Below, one piece after another: positions 33,061 to 41,558 of a stretch of 64,000 nt of DNA; positions within the stretch are counted from its first letter, which is position 1, and every line of letters begins with the position of its first letter. The notes under the pieces were generated by a model that saw nothing but the letters and a program-made list of their open reading frames with translations, was not told the DNA's origin and did not search any database. The translations under genes and the position numbers were made by a program. The DNA is from CAZNLH01 sp964573995. GTDB lineage: Bacteria; Gemmatimonadota; CAZMKB01; CAZNLH01. Location of the stretch: NCBI GenBank assembly GCA_964573995.1, contig CAZNLH010000002.1:1-64000 (forward strand). The letters run 5' to 3'.

Positions 33061-33386
33061 AAGATCGAGGATGTGCGATAGCCTCACCGGAGAAGCTTTA
33101 TATTGTTGTCTTGGTCACAGGGTGTTCCAGGACCATATACACCCCATGCTCAGTACATTGGCGGTTGCTGATCACGTGTCGTTCCCGATTGCCGGGAATC
33201 TTTCTCGATAATGATGCTTAACAAGCCGGCATGGCGAGCCTTATCGATAATATGGGAAGTTCCACCTGAACTTCCAGTCCTCTCACCCCTTGAGAGGGGG
33301 CATTACGCGGTCCCTTAATTTCCCCCCGGAGTGCTCAGTCCTGCAGGACGCCAGATTGACGCAAACTTACGCAACTCATCACCAGG
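33061..33386. other. Intergenic region with structured repeat
   Basis: This 326-base stretch between two convergent genes holds no credible frame. Its right half is copy A of the repeat described at 33254-33382. I see nothing definable in 33061-33250. Confidence 0.6.
33254..33382. repeat. Structured intergenic repeat, copy A
   Basis: About 129 bases similar to 44569-44694. It opens with the near-palindrome GGAAGTTC-N5-GAACTTCC (20 of 22 bases shared with copy B), then CCTCTCA/TGAGAGG hairpin arms. The block GGAGTGCTCAGT and the block ACTTACGCAACT near the end are shared. It ends 4 bases before the stop codon of the leftward lpxH-like gene, so it is transcribed as its 3' UTR. Confidence 0.75.
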
Positions 33387-34169
33387 TCATCGGTCCGGCC
33401 ACTCTTCGAGGTGGATCTCTTCGCCCCTGACGCGGCCGTAAGTGAAATGCTCCGACCAATCTCCGATGTTGAGGTAAGTCCCCCCATCCATCAGGCACTT
33501 CTCGGGCTGGTGGGAATGGCCGACTATGATCCAGTCGTAGGCGCCTGATTCAAGTTGCTTGCGGGCGAATGCCCTCAGGTTACGAGCAGTACGTTCCCGT
33601 TTCTCTTCTATACGTTGCCGGCTCTTTCTCGAAGTGAGTCTCGCCAGCCAGGCCCCCGCATCCGGGTGGAGGAGGCTGAAGACGGTTGCGCTGATCGGGC
33701 TTCTCAGGATCCTCTTCATGTAGAGATATCCCTTCTCGTTCGCGGAAAGGCCGTCGCCGTGGGCGAGGAAGGCCCTTCGTTTGCCGAACAATTCACTGGA
33801 AGGTGAATCGTGTACTGTAGTTGCGAGGTGTTGTGAGAGGAATCCCGAGGTCCAGTAGTCGTGGTTGCCGAGGTAATAGTCGATCCTGATACCGTTGCGT
33901 CTGAGGTTCCAGAGTCCTGCGAGGATGGGGAAGTTGCATGACGCGATCACTCGGCGGTACTCGAACCAGAAATCAAAGAGGTCACCGAGTATTACGAGTC
34001 GATGCCCGTGCGTGTTTACGTGGTCGAAGAAGTCCAGGAGTTTGCGCACCTTTGATTCCTCGACCGCTGGATCATCTGCGCCCAGGTGGGCGTCGGAGAG
34101 GAAGAAGATGTCCTCTTTCATACCCATAATATCAAGCAAGGTCTCGCCGGCGTTACTGCAAGCCGGCAT
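33387..34169 (-). CDS. lpxH: UDP-2,3-diacylglucosamine diphosphatase-like metallophosphoesterase
   Basis: 260 aa. Calcineurin-type metallophosphoesterase motifs in order: DAHLG, GDLFDFWFEYR, GNHDYW, HGDGLS and GHSHQPE. The spacing and the GDLFDFW motif fit LpxH, which makes lipid X in lipid A synthesis at the inner face of the membrane. The ATG at 34169 is used because GGGAG lies 5 bases upstream; internal ATGs at 34127 and 34121 are alternatives with poorer sites. No other lipid A genes are nearby. LpxH versus a related phosphatase cannot be separated with certainty. Confidence 0.8.
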   Translation of the reverse strand: MPACSNAGETLLDIMGMKEDIFFLSDAHLGADDPAVEESKVRKLLDFFDHVNTHGHRLVILGDLFDFWFEYRRVIASCNFPILAGLWNLRRNGIRIDYYLGNHDYWTSGFLSQHLATTVHDSPSSELFGKRRAFLAHGDGLSANEKGYLYMKRILRSPISATVFSLLHPDAGAWLARLTSRKSRQRIEEKRERTARNLRAFARKQLESGAYDWIIVGHSHQPEKCLMDGGTYLNIGDWSEHFTYGRVRGEEIHLEEWPDR

Positions 34170-34320
34170 AACGCTCCCACGGCCATCTTAAGATATAATC
34201 GGTCTGGAGAAAGGGCAACCTTGTCGGAGTATTGACTCCGCCCTGATTTTTTGATAGTTTTTGACCTCTTTCGTTAATTCGATCCATTGAATGGGGCATT
34301 GAAAGGTGGAGCGTGGAGAA

Positions 34321-35328
34321 ATGGCTGAATCCAGCAGGGTGTGGGTGCTTCGTAACGATCGGGTGGAATCGGTTCACCGGATATCCGCCGCGGTGGTTGA
34401 CGGATCGGGCGATCTCGCCTTCTCGACAGGGGACCCCCAATTGCGCACGTACTTTAGATCTTCGGCCAAGTTGTTACAGGCCATACCGTTCATTGAATCG
34501 GCAGGAGATGAGGTCTTCGGCCTGACCCCCGGCGAGGTGGCAGTGATCGCATCATCTCACAATGGAGAGAAGATGCACACCGATGCCGTGTATTCCATCC
34601 TGTCGAAGATCGGGTTGAAGGAAGAGGACCTCTTCTGTGGCCCGCACGAGCCCATCAACCCGGCGGCGGCCGAGGCACTGCGGGCCGCGGGGAGAAAACC
34701 GACCTCCGTGCACAACAATTGCTCCGGCAAGCACGCCGGGATCCTCGCGCTCTGCGTTCTGAACGGGTGGCCGGTCAAGGGGTACCAACTGGCCGGGCAC
34801 AGGGCCCAGGAGCGCATATTCGGCGTAATCGCCGAGGCCACCGACCAGCGGGTCTCTTCCATTGAATATGGCACTGACGGATGTGGAATACCGACCTTTT
34901 ACCTCTCGATAACGCAGATGGCCCTGGCCTACAGCAGGCTCATGGCGTGGGCGAAGCAGGGTGGAGAAAGGGGAAGGGCGGTCGAGAAGATCATCGGGGC
35001 AATAAGGGAGGAGCCATTGATGCTCGACGGGACCGGCGGGTTTTCCACCGACCTGGCGAAGGCTACATCCGGACGGATCATCGGTAAGGTTGGCGCCGAG
35101 GGGCTCTTTTGCATCGGTGTGCCTCGAGAAGGCCTGGGGATAGCGATCAAGGTGGAAGATGGAAACCGCCGGGCGACTTCCGCGGCCGCCGTGGAGACGC
35201 TGAAGGCATTGGGACTCCTCGCGGAAGGTGAACTGGAGTCCCTCTCGCGGCACCACAGGCCCGTGATCGCCAATCACCAGGGCGCGATTGTCGGCAATCT
35301 GTCACCGGAAATTCACTTTAAGGGGTGA
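34321..35328 (+). CDS. L-asparaginase II family protein
   Basis: 335 aa from the ATG at 34321 (AGGTGG 11 bases upstream; a GTG at 34306 is possible). It matches the rhizobial-type asparaginase family (PF06089), not the E. coli type: SSAKLLQAIP, ASSHNGE, HNNCSGKHAG, YGTDGCGIPT and MLDGTGGFSTDL are the family blocks. It hydrolyses asparagine to aspartate and ammonia in the cytoplasm. The stop overlaps the next start (GTGA at 35325-35328), so the two genes are coupled. Confidence 0.9.
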   Translation: MAESSRVWVLRNDRVESVHRISAAVVDGSGDLAFSTGDPQLRTYFRSSAKLLQAIPFIESAGDEVFGLTPGEVAVIASSHNGEKMHTDAVYSILSKIGLKEEDLFCGPHEPINPAAAEALRAAGRKPTSVHNNCSGKHAGILALCVLNGWPVKGYQLAGHRAQERIFGVIAEATDQRVSSIEYGTDGCGIPTFYLSITQMALAYSRLMAWAKQGGERGRAVEKIIGAIREEPLMLDGTGGFSTDLAKATSGRIIGKVGAEGLFCIGVPREGLGIAIKVEDGNRRATSAAAVETLKALGLLAEGELESLSRHHRPVIANHQGAIVGNLSPEIHFKG

Positions 35329-36005
35329 AGTTGTCTTACGGAGATGTGATAGAACGTTTCCTCGGACGTCCGGGACTCGACCGTAAAGCGAGACACTTGT
35401 GCTGGGTGGCGGCACTTCTTGCGATGGGAGAAGAGGAGGCGCTGCGCGAGGCCGTCATCGAGGCGATCGATGATGATGTCCCGCCCGGCGCCATCATGGA
35501 ATCGATCCTTCAGAGTTATCTCTTCGTGGGATATCCACGCGCGATAAACGGCCTGCATATCCTCCGGGAGACGTGTCGCGCATCGGGTCTGGATTATCCC
35601 GCAGGGACCGACATCGATGAGGACTACCCGTGCTGGGAGGCCTGGCAGAGGCGTGGTGAGCGTCTCTGTCGCCTTGTGTACGGAGATAGGTACGAGCGCC
35701 TGATAGAGAAGATACGGGGATTGCACCCGTTGCTTGCCCGGTGGATGATCATAGAGGGCTATGGGAAGGTCCTCGGGCGCGGCGGCCTTCCAATAAAGGA
35801 GAGGGAGTTGCTGGTCATATCCGTCCTGACCGTACAGGGGGCCTGGAGACAACTCCGCTCTCACCTCGCCGGAGGGCTTCACGCGGGGGCCTCGAGGGTC
35901 GAACTCGAAGAGGCGATCCGCCAACTCGGTCCGTTTCTGCGGGAAGACAGGATCGAGACGGCGCTATCTTGCCTGGTGGAGGAAATGGGCCCGAAAGGAA
36001 GTTGA
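35325..36005 (+). CDS. Carboxymuconolactone decarboxylase-like protein
   Basis: 226 aa from the GTG at 35325. Two CMD/AhpD-type helical units are visible: residues about 20-90 (RKARHLCWVAALLAMGEEEALREAV cut across two helices, then AIMESILQSYLFVGYPRAIN) and about 150-215 (IKERELLVISVLTVQGAWRQL, HAGASRVELEEAI). The AhpD-type CxxC is absent, so thiol peroxidase activity is not expected from the usual mechanism. Coupled to the asparaginase gene and 0 bases from the thioesterase; function unassigned. Confidence 0.75.
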   Translation: MKLSYGDVIERFLGRPGLDRKARHLCWVAALLAMGEEEALREAVIEAIDDDVPPGAIMESILQSYLFVGYPRAINGLHILRETCRASGLDYPAGTDIDEDYPCWEAWQRRGERLCRLVYGDRYERLIEKIRGLHPLLARWMIIEGYGKVLGRGGLPIKERELLVISVLTVQGAWRQLRSHLAGGLHAGASRVELEEAIRQLGPFLREDRIETALSCLVEEMGPKGS

Positions 36006-36425
36006 ATGGAGGAAGACGACCGAGATTTCACAACCTCGACGGTGCGCGTCCGGTACGCGGAGACCGACCAGATGGGAGTGGTGTATCATACCAACTACTT
36101 GGTATGGTTTGAAGTGGGCAGAACCGAGTATATCCGGGAGAAGGGATTGAGTTATCGGTTCATGGAGGAAAAGGGGGTGTACCTGCCGGTGCTGGAGTCT
36201 CACTGCAGGATAGTGGCATCTGCGAGGTTCGAAGACTCCCTTGAAGTACGAACATGGATCAGTGAGATGAAGACCCGGAAGATGGTATTCTCATACGAGG
36301 TCAGGAGGGAGGGCGAACTCCTGGCAAACGGGATGACGGTACATATCTGCCTGAACGGGAATCGACGCCCGATTCGGATACCCGAGTGGGTTCAGAGGAG
36401 CCTCCTCACGCGCCTGCCGGAGTAA
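36006..36425 (+). CDS. YbgC/FadM-type acyl-CoA thioesterase
   Basis: 139 aa, hotdog fold. The 4HBT signature is present: VRYAETDQMGVVYHTNYLVWFE near the N-terminus (Asp in ETDQMG is the catalytic position) followed by ARFEDSLEVRTWI and MTVHICLN. It hydrolyses short or medium acyl-CoA thioesters; YbgC homologues are tied to the Tol-Pal system, but no tol gene is adjacent. Starts directly after the CMD gene stop. Confidence 0.88.
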   Translation: MEEDDRDFTTSTVRVRYAETDQMGVVYHTNYLVWFEVGRTEYIREKGLSYRFMEEKGVYLPVLESHCRIVASARFEDSLEVRTWISEMKTRKMVFSYEVRREGELLANGMTVHICLNGNRRPIRIPEWVQRSLLTRLPE

Positions 36426-36515
36426 GGGAGAGTCAACAAGGGCAATGCCTTGGACGGACGATTCGGTGCAGTCAGGTCCATTCCCTGTGAGCCCGGTGCA
36501 AACCGGGTTGTTGTC

Positions 36516-39362
36516 ATGCAGCATTCCCAGCGTTTTCATTCCGCTACCTGTTGGTTGTCGCGGCTTCACGTCTGTCTGATCGTTGTTTTCTCCGTACTGG
36601 CGTCCTGCCGCTTCCTTTCCTCGCAGACCTTTTACTTTGGCAAGAACAAGATCCAGTATGTCGATTTCGATTGGCACATACTGAAGGGTGAGCACGTCGA
36701 TGTCTACTTTTATCCCGAGGAGCGGGAGATCGCCGAGGTCGCTCTCAAGGAGGCCGAATCGAGTTACCGGTTCCTCGAGGAGAAGTTCAGGCATCACGTC
36801 TTTCGCAGGATCCCCCTGATACTGTATAGTTCACACCAGGATTTCGAACAGACCAACGTCATCCCCTATTTCGTCCCGGAAGGGGTGGGTGGAGTGACGG
36901 AGTTACTCAAGGGGAGGGTGGCCCTCCCCTTCAGCGGCTCTTATCACGATTTCAAGACGGTAATTCGTCACGAGATGGTGCACGTCTTTGAAACCGGCAA
37001 GATCAACAGTTACAGGATGATGAGGAAGGGATACCAGGCGGTTTATTCCCCACTATGGGTAACGGAGGGGCTGGCCGAGTACCTTTCAGGGGAGTGGAAC
37101 ACGCTCGGCGATCAGGTGATGCGGGACCTCGTCATGCATCACCGGCTGTCCGACATAGGGGACCTGTGGCACTTCAACGGGACTTTCGCGGTCTACAAGA
37201 TAGGACAGTCGATCTTCCGTTTCCTCGGGGAGCGCTACGGCGACGATAAGATAAGCCTCCTGTACGAGGAGATGGGGAGGGGGAGCACCTTCCCGGCGGC
37301 GTTCAGGAGGACCTACGGAACTACCCTTGAAGATGTCGGGAGTGAATGGAATTGGTGGTTGAAGCAACGCTATTACCCCGAGGTGGCCAGGTTTACCGAT
37401 TTGGGGGTGAGGGCGGAGAAATTGACCCGTGGAGGCTCGAGTTTTCACCCGGTGATCTTCAAGGACGGGGAAGGAATAAACCGGCTGGTCTATATATCGA
37501 CACGATCCGGTTACGAGGATATCTGCGAGATATCTATGGATGATGAGAAGACGCCTGAGAAGACAATCCTGAGGGGGGGCAGGGGCGCCCTGCTCGAGTC
37601 CCTGCATCCCTTTCAGAGCGGGATAGACGTGAGCGAGGCAGGCATCCTCGTGTTTTCTTCGAAATACCACGACCGTGACGCCTTGGTATTTCTCGACCTG
37701 GATACCGGCAAGATCACGGGGAGGTACCAGTTTGAAGGAATAGTGGGAATTACATCGCCGGCCTGGTCTCCCGGGGGCGATCGGGTTGTGTTTTCAGGGC
37801 TCACCCCTGCTGGCTACCTCGACCTCTTTGTCTTCCATCTTGGGGATGGAAGGCTCGAACAACTGACGAACGATCGATATGCCGATCGGGACCCGGATTT
37901 TTCGCCCGGGGGTGATCGCGTCGTTTTTTCATCGGACAGGACACCTTACGGGAAGGGTGGGGCATTGAACCTCTGCACGATCGATATTTCATCGAGGGAA
38001 ATCCGTTACCTGATGCTCGGGCCGTGGCGCGACGAGTCGCCGGAATGGCGTTCTGGAAGGGACGGCGAGATCCTCTTTGTATCCGACCGGGACGGTATTC
38101 AGAATGCGTACTCGCTTGGAGAGGGGGGAAGAGTCGAACGATTGACTTCATTCTCAAGCGGGGTATACTCGCCCAGGTGGTTGCCCGATAAAAAGGGTCT
38201 CGTCTTCGCCGCCATGGATGACCAGAGTTTCGGGATCTATCGGATGGACCGGCTGGAGCGGCCGGATACCGTATCGGTTGTACCGGCGGTGGAGAAGGGT
38301 GTGCATTCGTGGGGATGGGAATTGCCGGTGAATGATTCGAGCAGGGTCGAGAGGGTTGAGAGGTACAGGCGCAAATTTTCGCTCGATATCGCCCAGGGTG
38401 GTGTGGGCTTCAGCAGTTCTTTCGGTAACGCACAGGGGGCGCAGTTTGTCCTGTCCGACATGCTGAGTGATCAGTTGGTGGCCTTGCAGGTCTTCAACAC
38501 GGCCTCATCGAGCAAGGATTTTCTCGGATCCTTCAGCGGGTCCGCAACCTACATAAACCGCAAGGAGCGGCTCAATTACGGATGGGGGGCCTACCATTTC
38601 AAGGGTGACTTCTTCGATTTCAGACGTTCCGACACCCCCTTTTCGGAGCGGCAGTACGGCGCCTTTTTCCTCCTTGGCTACCCCTTCTCCAAGTTCCTGA
38701 GGGTGGAGGGCTCCATCCTTGTCTCCCGTTCCGATCGGAGTGATTATATATCCAACTTCAGTCGGAAGTCCTACCTTGTTACCAATGTATTCTCCCTCGT
38801 AAAGGACAATTCGCTGTGGCTCCCTACGGGGCCCATCGACGGCGAGCGGATCAACCTGACGATCGGCATCACCAACGACATAAGCCGGGCAAGTACGGAC
38901 AACATGACGCTCCAGGCGGATATCCGGAAGTATTTCAGGACGTCGCTGCGATCTGCCTATGCGGTTAGGCTGTTCGGGAGGATCAGCGAGGGAACACTGC
39001 CGGAACGGGCATTCATCGGGGGTAGTTGGACCCTCAGGGGTTACCCCAGGTTTTCGATACTTGGAACCCGGGTGGTCCTGATCAACCAGGAATTGCGGTT
39101 TCCCCTCTTGAACCGCCTGATACTGCGTTTCCCGTTCGGTGACCTCTCTTCTCCGCCCATCCAGGGGGCCCTCTTTTTTGATGCCGGCAACGCGTGGGAC
39201 AAGGATGCGGGGTATCCCGGCCTCCTTGGAAGTTTCGGGCTTGGAGCCAGGTTCAGCCTGGGCGGTCCCCTGGTCCTGCGGCTCGACTTAGCGAGGACGA
39301 CGGATTTCCATTCGATCTCGCACGATACGAAGGTCGACTTTTTCTTCGGTTATGACTATTGA
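36516..39362 (+). CDS. Peptidase-MA, PD40 propeller and outer-membrane barrel fusion protein
   Basis: 948 aa from the ATG at 36516; the hydrophobic segment after it (LHVCLIVVFSVLASC) is a signal peptide and LASC could be a lipobox. Residues about 60-290 are a peptidase MA-like gluzincin domain with HEMVH at 152-156 and the downstream TEGLAEYL glutamate near 185. Residues about 310-610 hold at least four PD40/TolB-like propeller repeats (SPGGDRVVFSS type). From about 640 to the end lies a barrel resembling the Omp85/surface antigen type (GSWTLRGYP, LINQELRFPL, ALFFDAGNAWD, ending in aromatic DYF-like FFGYDY). Likely an outer membrane protein with periplasmic or surface protease and propeller domains. 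It converges with the NHL gene. Confidence 0.8.
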   Translation: MQHSQRFHSATCWLSRLHVCLIVVFSVLASCRFLSSQTFYFGKNKIQYVDFDWHILKGEHVDVYFYPEEREIAEVALKEAESSYRFLEEKFRHHVFRRIPLILYSSHQDFEQTNVIPYFVPEGVGGVTELLKGRVALPFSGSYHDFKTVIRHEMVHVFETGKINSYRMMRKGYQAVYSPLWVTEGLAEYLSGEWNTLGDQVMRDLVMHHRLSDIGDLWHFNGTFAVYKIGQSIFRFLGERYGDDKISLLYEEMGRGSTFPAAFRRTYGTTLEDVGSEWNWWLKQRYYPEVARFTDLGVRAEKLTRGGSSFHPVIFKDGEGINRLVYISTRSGYEDICEISMDDEKTPEKTILRGGRGALLESLHPFQSGIDVSEAGILVFSSKYHDRDALVFLDLDTGKITGRYQFEGIVGITSPAWSPGGDRVVFSGLTPAGYLDLFVFHLGDGRLEQLTNDRYADRDPDFSPGGDRVVFSSDRTPYGKGGALNLCTIDISSREIRYLMLGPWRDESPEWRSGRDGEILFVSDRDGIQNAYSLGEGGRVERLTSFSSGVYSPRWLPDKKGLVFAAMDDQSFGIYRMDRLERPDTVSVVPAVEKGVHSWGWELPVNDSSRVERVERYRRKFSLDIAQGGVGFSSSFGNAQGAQFVLSDMLSDQLVALQVFNTASSSKDFLGSFSGSATYINRKERLNYGWGAYHFKGDFFDFRRSDTPFSERQYGAFFLLGYPFSKFLRVEGSILVSRSDRSDYISNFSRKSYLVTNVFSLVKDNSLWLPTGPIDGERINLTIGITNDISRASTDNMTLQADIRKYFRTSLRSAYAVRLFGRISEGTLPERAFIGGSWTLRGYPRFSILGTRVVLINQELRFPLLNRLILRFPFGDLSSPPIQGALFFDAGNAWDKDAGYPGLLGSFGLGARFSLGGPLVLRLDLARTTDFHSISHDTKVDFFFGYDY

Positions 39363-39381
39363 TAATGGGCGGCCCCGAGCG

Positions 39382-40656
39382 TCAAGGCAGGACACTGATC
39401 GCGGAGGGATATACGAAGCCTCCCACGCTTCCCAGTATGTCTCCATCCTTCGACACCTTTATCACCCTGCCTTCCATCGAGGTTGCGGCCGCCAGCCAGC
39501 ACGAGCCCTCCACGGGGTCGACTGCCAGGTCGCTGATGAATTCGAAACCTGGTACGTCCAGGTCGGTAGTGAATGAGGGCCCTACGCGCGTGATGGTCCA
39601 GGTCTCGGCGTAATGGGCGATCCAGCAGGAGCCGTCGCCGGTATTTACGGCCACCTTCACGGGCGGTGGCTGGATGTCTCCCAGTGCGAAAAGAGTCCCT
39701 CCATCCTTGCTCAATATGGTTACCCCGTTGTCATCGGCGATCCAGCACCGACCGTAGACAGGGTCCGCGGATAGCGACACGGGGTTGCTGAAACCGCCTA
39801 TTGCCGTGAAGTCCTCCTCGCCCGGGCCCTTCCTGTAGACTGTCCCCTCCCCGCGGGATGCCACCCACACCGTCCCGTCGCCCTGATCGATGTCTATATC
39901 GATCGGGTCCGAAATGTAGGGAAAAAAGGCCAGTTCGTTCCCCGAATCGTCGACCTGGGAAACACCACCGGGAGACCTGTAGCCGATCCAGAGCGTATGG
40001 TCGGAGGCGCGCACGCCGAGGGTGACCGGGAGTCCCCTGCCGGCGCCCGAGTTGCTGTGCTCGAGCAGAAAGTCTCCGTCGATCCCGTATTTTATGACGC
40101 GCCTGCCGAAGTAATCCGCCACCCAGATGGATTGTCCGTCCGGTGAGATCTCCACGTCCATGGGGCCCGAGAGACCCGTTACGCGTGTCAAGCGGTCGCG
40201 GGCGTCTGGGGTGATCCTCCACAGGGCGGGGGAGTCGAGGTCGACCGTCCAGGCCGTCGTTGGGCCCGGCGTAGCGACGTCAGAGGCCGAATAATAGCGC
40301 TCTGAGTGTGGCGCCAGGAACCGGAGGATATAGGTGTACGTGTGGGAGTTAAGGACATCGGCATCCGTCCAGGTAGTATCTTCAGGTGGAATCCGGGACT
40401 GGTTCAGGGTCGTCGTTTCCGGCGAGTCGCCCTCGAGTCTCAACAAGTCGTATCCCACCAGGTCGTGAAGGTCGAGGTCGTTCCATGCCAGCCTTACCTC
40501 CTCGTCTCCGGCGAGCGCATTTAGGTTGTCAGGCGTTCCACCGGTGGAGGGGTTCATCGGGTCGAGTGGATTGATGTGGTCTCTCCCCTTGCACCCCTCA
40601 GTGAGGAGCAGGGTGCAACAGGAGAGCAGAATGGTAACTGTGGCCCTGTATATCAT
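39382..40656 (-). CDS. NHL-type beta-propeller lipoprotein-like protein
   Basis: 424 aa from the ATG at 40656. It starts with a signal segment ending LLLTEGC (a lipoprotein-like cysteine, lipobox not perfect). A fibronectin type III-like domain follows (LNALAGDEEVRLAWNDLDLHDLVGY cut over two strands), then six or so propeller blades from about residue 160 (ISPDGQSIWVADY, DHTLWIGYR, DGTVWVASRG, GRCWIADD, DGSCWIAHY, EGSCWLAAA). The ATG overlaps the PEGA gene stop (ATGA at 40653-40656). Probably envelope-anchored; ligand unknown. Confidence 0.8.
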   Translation of the reverse strand: MIYRATVTILLSCCTLLLTEGCKGRDHINPLDPMNPSTGGTPDNLNALAGDEEVRLAWNDLDLHDLVGYDLLRLEGDSPETTTLNQSRIPPEDTTWTDADVLNSHTYTYILRFLAPHSERYYSASDVATPGPTTAWTVDLDSPALWRITPDARDRLTRVTGLSGPMDVEISPDGQSIWVADYFGRRVIKYGIDGDFLLEHSNSGAGRGLPVTLGVRASDHTLWIGYRSPGGVSQVDDSGNELAFFPYISDPIDIDIDQGDGTVWVASRGEGTVYRKGPGEEDFTAIGGFSNPVSLSADPVYGRCWIADDNGVTILSKDGGTLFALGDIQPPPVKVAVNTGDGSCWIAHYAETWTITRVGPSFTTDLDVPGFEFISDLAVDPVEGSCWLAAATSMEGRVIKVSKDGDILGSVGGFVYPSAISVLP

Positions 40657-41558
40657 CGTCTGACAGTATCTCCAAAGTACCACGTGATGATCAGGGGGCT
40701 TTCTCCCGATCGTCCAAGTTTCAGGGCGGGGGGTGGCCTCTTCCCCTGATCGCCCCGCAAGTTCCTGAAAAAGAGGAAAATCGTGGCGCCCAGGGCCACC
40801 TGGCCGCTTACCCAAAGTATTCGGGCCCGGTTGTCCATCCGCTCCGCGCCGTTGAACAGGCGGTTCATATCATCCCTGGATGAGGTGTGCCGGTAATCGT
40901 CGAACAGGTCGTCGGCGCGCTCCTTGGTGTAAAATCCGAGTGCAGTGGCGCCGATAAAGTATGACAATGTGGCGTATGGTAACCAGCCGGGGGACACGCC
41001 GGGCCTCTGGTCTTTCCCTGTAGCGGCAACCTCCGGTGTGAGGTTCGAGCCGGCGGGTTCGAGAGACAGGTTGAGCAGGGGCACCTGGAGTCGGGGATCG
41101 TCAAGGCGGAAGGTCAACCTGCGGTATCCGATCTTGGCTACGCTCAAGGTGGAATCTATGCCGCGGATGATGCTCAGTGCCAGCGGAGATCGCCCGGCCG
41201 GATGGCCGTTCAGGAATATTTCACTTGCTTCGGGCACAGTTGTAACCTGCAGGGGCCTGACGTCTCCCTGCCGGATGACCAGGGATTCATCCTCCGCCAG
41301 CACGAAGGGACACGATTGCACGGGAGGCAACCATCGACCATCCCGGTCGGGCGGAAGCAGGGTCATGTAATGAAGGCCTGCTTGCACGGTGAGTGTGGCC
41401 GAGTCATTCACCCCCTTCGTTTCATTGTCGATAATGAGCACCGCTCCGGGATAATCCAGGCGGATCACGGCCGTTTTCTCGGCGAAAGCGGGGGAGATTC
41501 GAAAGGCCGGCCAAAGGGGAATCGTCGTGGCCAGTAGCGTGATCGTTGTCTTGCTCAC
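40653..41558 (-). CDS. PEGA-domain envelope protein
   Basis: 301 aa from the GTG at 41558. A signal peptide (cleavage near AFA-E) is followed by a beta domain and a PEGA domain (VPEASEIFLNGHPAGRSPLAL, residues about 105-125, then KIGYRRLTF). Near residue 190 comes a hydrophobic helix (ATLSYFIGATALGFY) and near 240 another (VSGQVALGATIFLFF). It is the middle gene of a translationally coupled trio: GTGA overlap with the PQQ-propeller gene and ATGA overlap with the NHL gene. PEGA proteins are envelope or surface-layer associated; function unknown. Confidence 0.78.
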   Translation of the reverse strand: MSKTTITLLATTIPLWPAFRISPAFAEKTAVIRLDYPGAVLIIDNETKGVNDSATLTVQAGLHYMTLLPPDRDGRWLPPVQSCPFVLAEDESLVIRQGDVRPLQVTTVPEASEIFLNGHPAGRSPLALSIIRGIDSTLSVAKIGYRRLTFRLDDPRLQVPLLNLSLEPAGSNLTPEVAATGKDQRPGVSPGWLPYATLSYFIGATALGFYTKERADDLFDDYRHTSSRDDMNRLFNGAERMDNRARILWVSGQVALGATIFLFFRNLRGDQGKRPPPALKLGRSGESPLIITWYFGDTVRR

